In this document: positions 1 through 8,074 of the stretch, piece by piece
Numbering within the stretch: the stretch's first letter is position 1
Layout: every line of letters starts with the position of its first letter
Origin: Robinsoniella peoriensis
Lineage (GTDB): Bacteria; Bacillota; Clostridia; Lachnospirales; Lachnospiraceae
Reading direction: 5' to 3' (one strand)
DNA length: 64,000 bases
Assembly (NCBI RefSeq): GCF_042680125.1
Contig: NZ_JBHTNY010000019.1
Translations under genes and position numbers: made by a program
The notes under the pieces: generated by a model
What the model was told of the DNA's origin: nothing
The model's database searches: none
What the model saw: only the letters and a program-made list of their open reading frames with translations

Positions 1-800
1 ATTGGGGGCGACTTCGTTCCTGGACGCTGTCGGGGCATTTTCATGAGACTTATATGCATGATCTGATCCATATCAATGAAAGTCTGTCAGGTCTTCCCTT
101 TGAGGTCAGCTTTATCAATTTTGAAGATGTGAAAAAGGGAGCACTGGACCAGATAGACGTTCTGATCAATGCAGGCGCGGCAGGTACGGCATGGAGCGGC
201 GGAGATGTCTGGAAGGATTGTGAAATTGTAGAAAGACTGACTAAGTGGGTCCACGATGGAGGCGCATTTATTGGTGTAAATGAGCCTTCCGCTGTGGATG
301 GATACGATACTTACTTCAGAATGGCGCATATACTGGGAGTGGATAAAGACACAGGGGCAAGGGTGTGCCATGGAAAATGGAAATTTACAGCCGAGGAAAT
401 TCCCGGGCTGATCCCCGAAGGAGCCGGCATAAAATCCGGGGAAGGAATGTATCTCACAGATGGATCAGCCAGGGTGCTGTTGGAAAATGAAGGTCAGCCG
501 TTATTAACGGTTCATTCATTTGGAAGGGGCTGCGGAATCTATCTGTCATCTTACCGGATTTGCCCGGCGAATACCAGAATGCTGCAAAATCTCATTTTAT
601 TCGGGGCAGGGGAGAAAATGGATCAGGAGGGAGTCACATCGAATCTGAATACGGAATGCGCTTATTTTCCTGACGGACACGCACTGGTAGTAATTAATAA
701 TACGGATACAGAACAGGAAACACTGGTAAAGGTGGAAGGAAAAGAAATCTCCTGCAGACTGAAAGCATATCAGACAGAAGTTATAAATATTTTCCTGTAG
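1..800 (+). CDS. gnpA: 1,3-beta-galactosyl-N-acetylhexosamine phosphorylase (GH112), C-terminal part
   Basis: The reading frame is open from base 3 at the window edge, so only the last 265 codons are present. The first in-frame residues (WTLSGHFHETYMHDL) and the block NAGAAGTAWSGGDVW are typical of GH112 phosphorylases. These enzymes split galacto-N-biose or lacto-N-biose with phosphate to galactose-1-phosphate and N-acetylhexosamine in the cytosol, and so serve mucin and milk glycan use. The visible part covers the end of the catalytic region (glutamine-amidotransferase-like fold, roughly the first 190 residues here) and a small C-terminal beta domain. The ATG at 54 is internal, not the start. 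The reading stops at TAA-like TAG 798-800, and an HPr-like gene follows 80 bases later. Family assignment is strong; substrate preference (GNB versus LNB) cannot be read from this part. Confidence 0.88.
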   Translation, partial: WGRLRSWTLSGHFHETYMHDLIHINESLSGLPFEVSFINFEDVKKGALDQIDVLINAGAAGTAWSGGDVWKDCEIVERLTKWVHDGGAFIGVNEPSAVDGYDTYFRMAHILGVDKDTGARVCHGKWKFTAEEIPGLIPEGAGIKSGEGMYLTDGSARVLLENEGQPLLTVHSFGRGCGIYLSSYRICPANTRMLQNLILFGAGEKMDQEGVTSNLNTECAYFPDGHALVVINNTDTEQETLVKVEGKEISCRLKAYQTEVINIFL

Positions 801-880
801 AATGAAATATTAACCGTTATAATTCCAGAAACTGGATATACTCCAATTAATGAAACATCTCATGAAAGGAGTATAAACAC

Positions 881-1165
881 ATGATCAAAATACCCATTAC
901 ATTCCAGACCCCGGATGACGCTGTCCAGTTCGTCAATATTGTCAGCAGATATGATGTAGATGTAGACCTGCGGTATGGACACCATATCGTTGATGCAAAG
1001 TCGCTGGTGGGAACTCTGGCGCTAAGCTCTGCAAAAAATATTGAAATGATCATTCATGATAATGAATGCATGGAACTGGTACAAGAGGTAGGACCATTTG
1101 TAAGCCGCAGAATGATGGCTTCCAGGAATTCACACAGACCGGATCAAGACAAGGCGGGACGTTAA
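881..1165 (+). CDS. HPr-like protein lacking the phosphorylatable histidine
   Basis: The 94-residue product has the HPr fold pattern: a beta strand (KIPITFQT), helix, then VDVDLRYGHHIVDAKSLVG, where the KSLVG segment matches the Ser46 regulatory region of HPr. The usual GIHARPA loop with His15 and Arg17 is missing; the aligned segment reads TPDDAVQF. It is therefore unlikely to carry phosphate in the PTS relay, but a serine remains where HPr kinase acts in true HPr. A good AAGGAG site lies before the ATG. The tail after about residue 75 is basic and not HPr-like. A terminator follows at 1228. A second His-less HPr-like gene is at 51207. Function unknown; a regulatory or protein-binding role is only a guess. 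Confidence 0.7.
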   Translation: MIKIPITFQTPDDAVQFVNIVSRYDVDVDLRYGHHIVDAKSLVGTLALSSAKNIEMIIHDNECMELVQEVGPFVSRRMMASRNSHRPDQDKAGR

Positions 1166-1227
1166 TTCCATACTGCTTTCTGATTTGTAACCATGATTCC
1201 ATAGTATGAATCTCTTCAAACAGGAAA

Positions 1228-1256
1228 AGCTGCTGGCAGGTGCCGGCAGCTTTTTT
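1228..1256 (+). terminator. Intrinsic terminator after the HPr-like gene
   Basis: An 11-bp arm (1228-1238) pairs with 1241-1251 with one G-T pair and a very short loop, followed by six T. It ends the transcript of the upstream genes. Confidence 0.8.
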
Positions 1257-1310
1257 GAGGTGCATATTGATTGGAGAATACAGTTGTTAAACAATTTTAT
1301 ATTTATAGCG

Positions 1311-1338
1311 TTGACAAGGTATTTTATAATGATATAAT
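1311..1338 (+). promoter_or_regulatory. Sigma-A promoter for the AlbA_2 gene
   Basis: Perfect TTGACA (1311-1316) and TATAAT (1333-1338) are separated by 16 bases, in a very AT-rich stretch. The start codon of the AlbA_2 gene is about 60 bases further on. Confidence 0.75.
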
Positions 1339-1399
1339 AATTATTATAATGATTAGAATAATTAGAACGATAATCAGAAAGAATTATGAGGAAACGGGT

Positions 1400-2716
1400 A
1401 TGAATGAAAGTAAAACAATTGAGTTTAAAAGAGAGTTTACAGATGATATAAAGAAAACAGTGGTTGGTTTTGCTAACTCTGACGGTGGTACAATATATAT
1501 TGGTATACAGGATGATGGATCAGTCGTTGGAGTAAATGATGTGGATGATACCATGCTGCGTATGACCAATGCCGTCAGAGATGCAATACGGCCGGATGTT
1601 ACACTTTTTGTAGAATGTAATAATGAAGTAATGGAAGATAAAGAAGTCGTTGTTGTTTCAGTACAGAGGGGGACAGCACGCCCTTATTATATATCTAAAA
1701 AAGGATTGCGTCCGGAAGGGGTATATGTAAGGCAGGGAGCGTCTACCGTTCCGGCAACAGAGACCGGGATTCGAAATATGATCAAGGAAACTAGCGGTGA
1801 CTGTTATGAAACAGCACGGTCGCTGGAACAGCAGCTTACTTTTGTAAAGACGGCAGACTACTTTAAGAGGAAAAAGGTTGCGTTTGAGGATAATCAAAGG
1901 ATTTCTCTGGGCTTGATTGGAATGGATGGGGCATATACGTGTTTAGGGCTTTTATTGTCAGAACAATGCCAGCATACAATAAAACTGGCAGTATTTGAAG
2001 GAAGTAAAAAAGCAGTTTTTAAGGAGAGAAAGGAGTTTACCGGATCGCTGCTAGGACAGGTAGAGGATGCATATGAATATATCGAATTATATAATCGTAC
2101 CAGAGCTGAATTTAAAGGTCTGAATAGAATTGATCGTAGGGATTATCCCGAAGAAGCCTTGCGTGAAGCTCTTTTGAATGCGATTGTACATCGGGATTAT
2201 TCGTTTAGCGCCAGTACATTGATTAGTATTTTTGAAGATAGAATTGAATTTGTGACGGTAGGCGGTTTGGTGAAAGGAATGACATTAGATGATATTATGC
2301 TTGGTGTATCTATTTTAAGAAATCAAAAACTGGCAAATATATTCTATCGTCTGAACCTGATTGAAGCATATGGAACCGGGGTACCTAAGATTGTGGAGAG
2401 CTATGAAGAGGCTGATGAAAAGCCTCGGTTTGATGTGACGAATAATGCCTTTAAGATTACTTTGCCAAATAGGAATTTTTATGCCAATAGGCTTACACAC
2501 GAACATATAAATGCAAGTATTAACCGTTATACGGAGAGAGAGGAGCAAGTTCTTAATCTTTTTGATAAAAAAGATTATATTGTTCGAAAAGATGTTGAAG
2601 AAGCCGTTGGAGTATCACAGGCAACAGCAATTGTACTGCTTCGGGAAATGACAAAGAAGGGGTTTATTATAAAAAGTGGGGGTGGGAGATTAATTAGATA
2701 TAAACTAAAAGAGTAG
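1400..2716 (+). CDS. AlbA_2 / ATPase-C-type transcriptional regulator (Schlafen-like)
   Basis: A 438-residue protein. Residues 1-120 form an AlbA_2 (Schlafen AlbA-like) domain with ESKTIEFKRE at the start and the loop FANSDGGTIYIGIQDDG. The middle has the ATP-binding block EALREALLNAIVHRDYS and, near residue 330, GTGVPKI, typical of the HATPase_c_4 part of these proteins. The last 60 residues look like a winged helix (REEQVLNLF ... VSQATAIVLLREM). The start chosen is the ATG at 1400, because GAGG lies just before it and the AlbA_2 domain begins there; the frame is open further upstream but without a ribosome site. Family members are putative DNA-binding regulators or defence-linked proteins; targets are not known. 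It stands alone between its own promoter and a terminator. Confidence 0.85.
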   Translation: MNESKTIEFKREFTDDIKKTVVGFANSDGGTIYIGIQDDGSVVGVNDVDDTMLRMTNAVRDAIRPDVTLFVECNNEVMEDKEVVVVSVQRGTARPYYISKKGLRPEGVYVRQGASTVPATETGIRNMIKETSGDCYETARSLEQQLTFVKTADYFKRKKVAFEDNQRISLGLIGMDGAYTCLGLLLSEQCQHTIKLAVFEGSKKAVFKERKEFTGSLLGQVEDAYEYIELYNRTRAEFKGLNRIDRRDYPEEALREALLNAIVHRDYSFSASTLISIFEDRIEFVTVGGLVKGMTLDDIMLGVSILRNQKLANIFYRLNLIEAYGTGVPKIVESYEEADEKPRFDVTNNAFKITLPNRNFYANRLTHEHINASINRYTEREEQVLNLFDKKDYIVRKDVEEAVGVSQATAIVLLREMTKKGFIIKSGGGRLIRYKLKE

Positions 2717-2724
2717 TTTGACGA

Positions 2725-2770
2725 AAAGACTCATTATCGATAAGAATTGTCATATCGATAATGAGTCTTT
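2725..2770. terminator. Bidirectional terminator between convergent genes
   Basis: A perfect 18-bp inverted repeat (2725-2742 and 2753-2770) with a 10-base loop sits between the AlbA_2 gene (+) and the DUF6951 gene (-). The arm begins AAAGAC and ends GTCTTT, giving short U runs on both strands. Confidence 0.75.
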
Positions 2771-2785
2771 CCGTTACAATGCAGA

Positions 2786-3103
2786 TCATTCAAATCGTAT
2801 CCATGCCTCTTTGGGAAGTGCTAGCTTGCACTCAACCTCCATGCACTTAATCATCCCTGCGATAGCGGGACAGGATGCATGTCCGGGGAGATGTTCTGAT
2901 GCATACTCATATAAGGGGCCTGTGCCCGGTTTTCCAAGACAGACCTCATAAGCATCAAAGGTATCCCCCAGGTCGTCAAACATTTTTTGGATACTTGCGC
3001 ACCCGGAATCAACTTTTACTGTAACTTCCATCTGATCCTCAGAAGAAGCTTCTATACTGGTGATCAGCCCGCAGACACCTGGATTAATAGTTACTTTTGT
3101 CAT
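2786..3103 (-). CDS. DUF6951 family protein
   Basis: A 105-residue protein starting MTKVTINPGVCGL with several cysteines: one in PGVCG, then GCAS, a later CLGKPGTGP, HASCPAIAG and a CMEVEC pair. The spacing of conserved cysteines suggests a small metal-binding or redox protein, but no function is established for this family, which I recognise as DUF6951. A strong GGAGG site precedes the ATG on the reverse strand. A 10-bp palindrome (AAGACGTCTT, 3142-3151) overlaps the likely promoter region upstream. It is convergent with the AlbA_2 gene. Confidence 0.75.
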   Translation of the reverse strand: MTKVTINPGVCGLITSIEASSEDQMEVTVKVDSGCASIQKMFDDLGDTFDAYEVCLGKPGTGPLYEYASEHLPGHASCPAIAGMIKCMEVECKLALPKEAWIRFE

Positions 3104-3184
3104 ATGTATACCTCCTTCATAAATTTCTTATATTTAATTATAAGACGTCTTTTGAAAAAAGCATAGACTTTTTATAGATTTTTA

Positions 3185-3343
3185 TCAGTTATTTTGTTTA
3201 TTTTTTTCGAAATCCAGAACAGAGGACATGTCTGTATAGATCACATAAAACACGGGGTATTTCTCTTTATACACTTCATCCACAAAAAGGCCGTTGGCTT
3301 TCACGGGAATATAATGGCCATCGGAGTGGCGCAGCCGGTAAGG
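3185..3343 (-). pseudogene. Decayed 3' fragment of a PAS-domain protein
   Basis: On the reverse strand a 52-codon open stretch without any start codon reads LRHSDGHYIPVKANGLF followed by VDEVYKEKYPVFYVIYTDM, then a stop at 3185-3187. This resembles the end of a PAS fold as found in sensor or diguanylate cyclase proteins. Upstream, a stop (3344-3346) breaks the frame, and the neighbouring frame carries FRTDD, suggesting a frameshift. It lies directly downstream of the two-component genes on the same strand, so it is probably the remains of a gene that once followed them or overlapped their end. Confidence 0.45.
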
Positions 3344-3384
3344 TCATCTGTTCGGAATGCGGCATACATGAATAGTTTAAGAAG

Positions 3385-4182
3385 TTATTCATGAATTTGC
3401 CGGTATAAGAAGCCGGTGGTAAATTCTGCCCAGCTGTAGTTTGACATATATTCGCCGGCATAACTGTTGATGGCACGGACATCTCCGTTTAGAAAATTAT
3501 AGTAGTCACATTCTATTTTGGAGGTGTCCACTGATATAAAGTTACGTTTTTTTATTACTACATCATCTGCATCTGCGCTTTTTAGCGTTTTCATCATATC
3601 ACTGACAATCGTTTGAAACTGTTTCTGAAGAGAAATACTGTACTCCCGGTCTTCCCATAAAATTGCACTGAGTTCGGCAGTAGTTGATCCTGCGCCCTTA
3701 CGGTCGATCAGATAAGCAAACAGTTCCTTGGATTTGATCCGTGAAAATTCAAGTGGAATACTTCCGTTAAACACTTCAAAACTGCCAAAGGTCTGTACAC
3801 GAATTTTTTTATCCGTCTTTTTGACGATTGGATTACGAAGATAGGCTATTTCCGAATGAATACTTTCAACGGAGACAGGCTTTAGAAGATATCCGCTGGC
3901 ATGAAGGGAAAAGGCATCTACGGCATAATCAGGAAAACCTGTCACAAAAATAATATTAATGTCAGGCTGAGTATCTTTAAAACGTTTTGCAAGGTCAATC
4001 CCATTCAGTCCATACATTTCCACATCTAAAAATGCAAGATCTACCGGGTGGGATATCACGTATTGAAGAGCGTCAAAAGGATCCAGAAAAGGTTGTATCT
4101 GACAATCCGGTTCAGCTTCCCCCAGAATTCTGACTAAGTAAGCAAGTGCAAGTTCTTCATCATCTACGGCTATAATATTCAT
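3385..4182 (-). CDS. Response regulator with winged-helix (SARP/BTAD-type) output
   Basis: The 265-residue protein has an N-terminal receiver (residues 1-120) with the acidic pair in AVDDEE, phospho-acceptor Asp in FLDVEMYGLNG, Thr in FVTGF and Lys in LLKPVS. Residues 128-265 form an OmpR-like winged helix followed by a helical part (TFGSFEVFNGSIPLEFSR..., ELFAYLIDRKGA), the layout of SARP-type regulators with a shortened BTAD domain. Its start overlaps the stop of the kinase gene by ATGA, showing translational coupling. It should receive phosphate from the 7TM-DISM kinase and act on DNA. The target genes are unknown; none nearby is an obvious target. Confidence 0.85.
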   Translation of the reverse strand: MNIIAVDDEELALAYLVRILGEAEPDCQIQPFLDPFDALQYVISHPVDLAFLDVEMYGLNGIDLAKRFKDTQPDINIIFVTGFPDYAVDAFSLHASGYLLKPVSVESIHSEIAYLRNPIVKKTDKKIRVQTFGSFEVFNGSIPLEFSRIKSKELFAYLIDRKGAGSTTAELSAILWEDREYSISLQKQFQTIVSDMMKTLKSADADDVVIKKRNFISVDTSKIECDYYNFLNGDVRAINSYAGEYMSNYSWAEFTTGFLYRQIHE

Positions 4183-5984
4183 TTTTCAGTCGCTCCTTTG
4201 TAAATAGTAATGACAGCTGTAGTTCCCTCTTTGGGAATACTTGTGATGGACAGATGACTGCCCCCCTGTGAATAAAGGCGTTTTCGAACATTTTCGATGC
4301 CAATATGAGTGCGTCCGTCATCCTGTTTTTTATATGGGTCAAATCCAATGCCGTCATCAGAGATGGTAACGATAAAGGCATTCTCAGTTTCTTTGGTTGA
4401 TATGGTTACCGTACCTCCATTAATTTTTTTGGTAACACCATATCGAACGGAATTTTCAACTAAAGGCTGGACAGTCAGGGAAGGAATCAGAAATCCATTT
4501 GCATGGATATCGTAAACAATCCGAAGCCGGCGTCCAAATCTTAATTGTTCCAGGGATAAATAGTTCTTAATATGATTCAGTTCCTTCTCGAAAGGAATGG
4601 GGGCACTGCTTGAGAGAGAATCCAGATTGCCCCTTAGGAAACTGGCAAAATCACCAACTGCTTTTTCTGCGCGGATAGGATCAATGGCGCAAAGCTGTTT
4701 GATTGCAGTCAGTGAATTATACAGGAAGTGAGGCTGTATCTGGCTTAGAGCTATCGCTATACGGCTTTGTGCCAGTTCACTTTCTAATTGTCTGGTCAGG
4801 TAAGCATTATTAATGCTTTTGTTAAGATAACGCACGACGAATATAAACTGGGTTATCATAAATAGCAGAAATCCTGTAATGAACCAAATATTAAAGGGAA
4901 TGATCTGTAAAAAATAATTCACTACATCACCTGCGCCTAAAAAGCAGAGGCAGCAGGACTGCAGTATAAATTTAGTCGTTTTATTCGAATTATGCCTGAT
5001 TTCATGCAGCAGGCAGAAAAATGCTACGATAGAACTAATGCCCAGTAAGATGCACAGCGGGGTTAAAAGTTCATAACCATCTAAAATACCGCATCCCTGG
5101 GTCAGAATAAAGAACAAAAGAAATCCTAACAGGGAATAGGCAACAGCAAATAGGAAATACCTGGCATTTCCTGTCACAAAGTTCAGCATGTAAAGTACGA
5201 GCAGTAACGGTGCCAGTGATAAACAGATAACATCTAAAATATTGGTGAACAGTCCATAAGGGATTATCAGCGAGATCAGATTGAAATCGATCAGTACCCA
5301 TATTCCGCTTACAATCGTAAAAAATGCCAGGTAAAAAGGTGCCGGAGATATGGGTGTCTTTAAAATTTTCAATAGCATCAGTGCTCCTAAAAGCATCATA
5401 CCAAACAGTACGACAAAAAACCCCAGGAAAATTTTAGTAAAATTATTCTTGAGCAGAAATTGAAATAGTGCACCAGAGTCTCCCTTGTATATCTGATGGT
5501 AAAAATTATTATATGATATCGAGAGATTATTATGGTAAATACTGCTTAGTTCGATTTTTATTTCATCCTGTAAAGTAATGTGAGGGAACATAACGCCAAT
5601 CCATATATTACCGGGAGATTTTACAAATGAGGGATAAGTTCCCTTTTCTCCATAGGAAAAATATTCCCTGCCATTTATATAAATTTTAAATCGGACATTA
5701 TTCAGCCGGAAAAGGAGTTGTTCATTATCCTGTATTTCATGGTCAAAATGTCCGGTTAAAATTAGTGAAGGCACCTCTGCTCCGTTAATATAGGTTTCAG
5801 ATGTCAGATCTCTTGGGAGATCTGACGGTGATGCCTGATAAGTTCCAATGAATTGCACAGAGGTAAGATTCTCAGGATTTTTATAATTATTTTCTTCCTG
5901 TATGGAGTAAATAAGAAGCATAACAGAAAGTAAGGATATCGTACATAAAAGAACGGAAATTAGCAAAGGTAAATGTCGTTTCAA
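4179..5984 (-). CDS. 7TM-DISM sensor histidine kinase (LytS/His_kinase type)
   Basis: A 601-residue membrane kinase. An N-terminal transmembrane helix (about 8-30) is followed by an extracellular 7TMR-DISM-type beta domain (about 40-180, with FRLNNVRFKIYING and GNIWIGVMFP). Then come seven hydrophobic helices (about 190-390), and a cytosolic kinase with the His_kinase motif IQPHFLYNSL, an N box QPLVENSVRYG and G1 box DDGIGFDP. The start is TTG, chosen because GAGGAGG lies eight bases before it and no ATG fits. DISM sensors often detect carbohydrates or other small outside ligands; the ligand here is unknown. The product is co-transcribed with the regulator gene that overlaps its stop. Confidence 0.88.
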   Translation of the reverse strand: MKRHLPLLISVLLCTISLLSVMLLIYSIQEENNYKNPENLTSVQFIGTYQASPSDLPRDLTSETYINGAEVPSLILTGHFDHEIQDNEQLLFRLNNVRFKIYINGREYFSYGEKGTYPSFVKSPGNIWIGVMFPHITLQDEIKIELSSIYHNNLSISYNNFYHQIYKGDSGALFQFLLKNNFTKIFLGFFVVLFGMMLLGALMLLKILKTPISPAPFYLAFFTIVSGIWVLIDFNLISLIIPYGLFTNILDVICLSLAPLLLVLYMLNFVTGNARYFLFAVAYSLLGFLLFFILTQGCGILDGYELLTPLCILLGISSIVAFFCLLHEIRHNSNKTTKFILQSCCLCFLGAGDVVNYFLQIIPFNIWFITGFLLFMITQFIFVVRYLNKSINNAYLTRQLESELAQSRIAIALSQIQPHFLYNSLTAIKQLCAIDPIRAEKAVGDFASFLRGNLDSLSSSAPIPFEKELNHIKNYLSLEQLRFGRRLRIVYDIHANGFLIPSLTVQPLVENSVRYGVTKKINGGTVTISTKETENAFIVTISDDGIGFDPYKKQDDGRTHIGIENVRKRLYSQGGSHLSITSIPKEGTTAVITIYKGATEK

Positions 5985-6099
5985 ATGTAAGGCCTCCTCT
6001 GTGATAACCCGGGTAATTACAATGATCTAATTGAGTAAGTATAAAATCAATACCACACCAACACTACACCAAAAGAAAAAATAAAAATGGAAAGTAAGC

Positions 6100-6128
6100 T
6101 TGACATTTCTGAAAATAAGGTATATGAT
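6100..6128 (+). promoter_or_regulatory. Sigma-A promoter for the XRE regulator gene
   Basis: TTGACA at 6100-6105 and TATGAT at 6123-6128 with a 17-base spacer, about 45 bases before the GTG start of the XRE gene. Confidence 0.75.
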
Positions 6129-6172
6129 GAAAATGTAAAGGAAGCTTTCCATAATGAGAAAGGGGCGGTGAG

Positions 6173-6370
6173 GTGAAAAATCGGTTAGAGGAAATAAGAA
6201 AAGAAAGAGGGATCCGTCAGGAACAGCTGGCACAGGATCTTGAGGTTTCCAGGCAGACAATCGGATCACTGGAAAACGGAAGATATAATCCCTCAATTTT
6301 GCTGGCATTTAAGATTGCAAGGTATTTTGAAATGACAATTGAAGATATTTTTATTTATGAGGAGGATTAG
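6173..6370 (+). CDS. Small XRE-family HTH transcriptional regulator
   Basis: A 65-residue protein made almost only of a Cro/C1-type HTH: RLEEIRKERGIRQEQLAQ, then VSRQTIGSLENGRYNPS. This is the compact YozG-like form that commonly pairs with a small membrane protein. It starts at GTG with a GGGGCGGTGAGG-rich ribosome site. The next gene begins three bases after the stop, so the two form a unit. It probably represses its own promoter, but no clear operator was identified. Confidence 0.88.
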   Translation: MKNRLEEIRKERGIRQEQLAQDLEVSRQTIGSLENGRYNPSILLAFKIARYFEMTIEDIFIYEED

Positions 6371-6373
6371 GAT

Positions 6374-6808
6374 ATGGGATATAAAATAGGAAAATATGTT
6401 ATATTTACAGTGATTGGTCTGGTGTTAGGAGCATCAGGGGCGGTATTGGCAAAGCTTTATGGTGACGCAGAAGGAATTATGGCTGTACTGCCATTTATTA
6501 TGATCGGTATAGGGGCAGGTGTATTTGGCCAGAATATTGGTACTGTATTTACAAACCTTTCCTATCGGAAAAATCCGGAAGCAGCAAAGCAGATTAGGAT
6601 TGATACAAATGACGAGCGAAATGTCTCGATAAGGAACCAGGCAAAAGGCAAAGCTTATGATCTAATGATCTATGTATTTGGAGCACTCATGCTGGTATAT
6701 GCCCTGATGCAGGTAGAACTTTGGGTTACACTTACACTTGTCGTGGCATATCTGATTGTTATTTTTGCAAATGTGTTTTATATCAGCAGATACAATAAAA
6801 ATATGTAA
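6374..6808 (+). CDS. Four-helix integral membrane protein paired with the HTH regulator
   Basis: The 144-residue product has two hydrophobic helices near the N-terminus (about 8-28 and 37-58), a polar middle with NDERNVSIRNQAKGKAYD, and two more helices (about 92-112 and 118-138). The motif NDERN...I...A..KA is typical of small membrane proteins that accompany XRE regulators in Firmicutes (DUF2178-like). No enzyme motif is visible. It is translated directly behind the regulator (GAGGAGGATTAGG ribosome site). Function unknown; a sensor or anti-regulator role is a guess from the pairing. Confidence 0.75.
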   Translation: MGYKIGKYVIFTVIGLVLGASGAVLAKLYGDAEGIMAVLPFIMIGIGAGVFGQNIGTVFTNLSYRKNPEAAKQIRIDTNDERNVSIRNQAKGKAYDLMIYVFGALMLVYALMQVELWVTLTLVVAYLIVIFANVFYISRYNKNM

Positions 6809-6842
6809 GAAGAGAATTGCAAAACAGACTCTTGGAGGTTAT

Positions 6843-7409
6843 ATGGAATATTTTGATATCCGTGATTTAGATGGAAACATCACGGGAGAAACCAAAGAAC
6901 GCTCATTGGTGCATAGAGACGGAGATATTCATGGGACTTCCCATGTGTGGATCATTAGAAAAAATACAGATGAGGATTTTGATATCCTTTTGCAAAAAAG
7001 AAGCAGTGACAAAGATTCCTTCCCAGGCTGTTATGACATTTCTTCGGCCGGACACATACCGGCAGGGCAGGACTACCTGGAATCGGCAATACGGGAACTT
7101 AAGGAGGAGCTGGGCGTGGTGGCGGCAGCGGATGAACTGCACTATATAGGACGCCATGATGCTCTTTTGGAAACAGAATTCTACGGAAAACCCTGGCGGA
7201 ATTATGAGTTAAGTGCAGTTTATGTACTTTACCGGGATATGAACCCTGAAGAATTTATCCTGCAGACATCAGAGGTGGAATCCGTAATATGGCTATCTTT
7301 TCGGGAATGCATGAATCAGATGGAAAACGGAGAACTTAAGCACTGTATTTATCAGGATGAAATGGAGTTGCTGGGAACATATTTATATGGACACAATCAG
7401 GAGGCATAA
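6843..7409 (+). CDS. Nudix hydrolase, isopentenyl-isomerase-like subgroup
   Basis: The 188-residue protein starts MEYFDIRDLDGNITGE, the typical beginning of the IDI-like Nudix subgroup, and has the Nudix box as GHIPAGQ...RELKEELGV. The first acidic position of the box is Gln here, while the metal-binding REL.EELG core is intact. TSHVWIIR and a following LLQKRS match the family. Such enzymes hydrolyse nucleoside diphosphate derivatives; the true substrate is unknown. The start at 6843 follows GGAGG; the open frame upstream overlaps the membrane gene and is not used. The ybaK gene begins five bases after the stop, so these are co-translated. Confidence 0.85.
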   Translation: MEYFDIRDLDGNITGETKERSLVHRDGDIHGTSHVWIIRKNTDEDFDILLQKRSSDKDSFPGCYDISSAGHIPAGQDYLESAIRELKEELGVVAAADELHYIGRHDALLETEFYGKPWRNYELSAVYVLYRDMNPEEFILQTSEVESVIWLSFRECMNQMENGELKHCIYQDEMELLGTYLYGHNQEA

Positions 7410-7414
7410 GTGAA

Positions 7415-7891
7415 ATGGCAAAAGAGCAAAAAACCAATGCAATGCGGATACTGGAAAAAAATAAGATACCCTATGAACTCATCACCTATGAATGTGATGA
7501 GTTCATAGACGGTCTCCATACAGCAGAAAAAACTGGTGCGCCCGTTGAGCAATCCTTTAAAACACTGGTGGCCCAGGGAAAGAGCAGGGAATACTACGTA
7601 TTTGTGATTCCTATTGCAGAAGAAGTACATTTGAAAACAGCCGCCAAAGCAGTGGGTGAAAAGTCAGTGGAGATGATCCATGTAAAAGATATCAATAAAA
7701 TAACCGGATATATCCGGGGCGGATGCAGTCCGGTTGGAATGAAAAAGCAATACAAGACAATCATACACAGCAGTGCCCGGAAATATAATGAAATCTATAT
7801 CAGCGGCGGAAAACTTGGAACCACGATCAGGCTGTCGCCGTTAGCTCTGCAAAGTCTGGTGAAAGCTGAGTTTGCGGATATCGTTGTTTAA
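7415..7891 (+). CDS. ybaK: Cys-tRNA(Pro)/Cys-tRNA(Cys) deacylase YbaK
   Basis: A 158-residue YbaK/EbsC-family protein (usual length about 155-160). Motifs include KTLVAQG, the catalytic-site lysine region HLKTAAKAVG, the glycine-rich GYIRGGCSPVGMKK and YISGGKLGTTIRLSP. It removes cysteine wrongly attached to tRNA-Pro in the cytosol. It is translated right after the Nudix gene. A G-rich 8-base ribosome site (GGAGGC) overlaps the end of the Nudix gene. A large hairpin terminator follows. Confidence 0.92.
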   Translation: MAKEQKTNAMRILEKNKIPYELITYECDEFIDGLHTAEKTGAPVEQSFKTLVAQGKSREYYVFVIPIAEEVHLKTAAKAVGEKSVEMIHVKDINKITGYIRGGCSPVGMKKQYKTIIHSSARKYNEIYISGGKLGTTIRLSPLALQSLVKAEFADIVV

Positions 7892-7969
7892 TACTTTTTC
7901 AAAATGCAGATATATTGGGGAGGTACTTGTAAAAAGAATAATAGTTGCTAAACAATAAAAGCTTTATTG

Positions 7970-8031
7970 TACAAAAGCGTTGCTGGGTCCCGGGGATATA
8001 CCTTCCCGGAAAGAAAAGCAGCGCTTTTGTA
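7970..8031. terminator. Long bidirectional hairpin between ybaK and the symporter gene
   Basis: Outer arms 7970-7984 and 8017-8031 pair over 15 bases with one G-T pair; an inner CCGGG/CCCGG stem extends the structure. It lies between convergent genes. The arms contain AAAA/TTTT runs suitable for termination on both strands. Confidence 0.65.
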
Positions 8032-8074
8032 TGTCCTGACATAAGAATTACTCCGTGTTAACGTTTTCTGTAAA

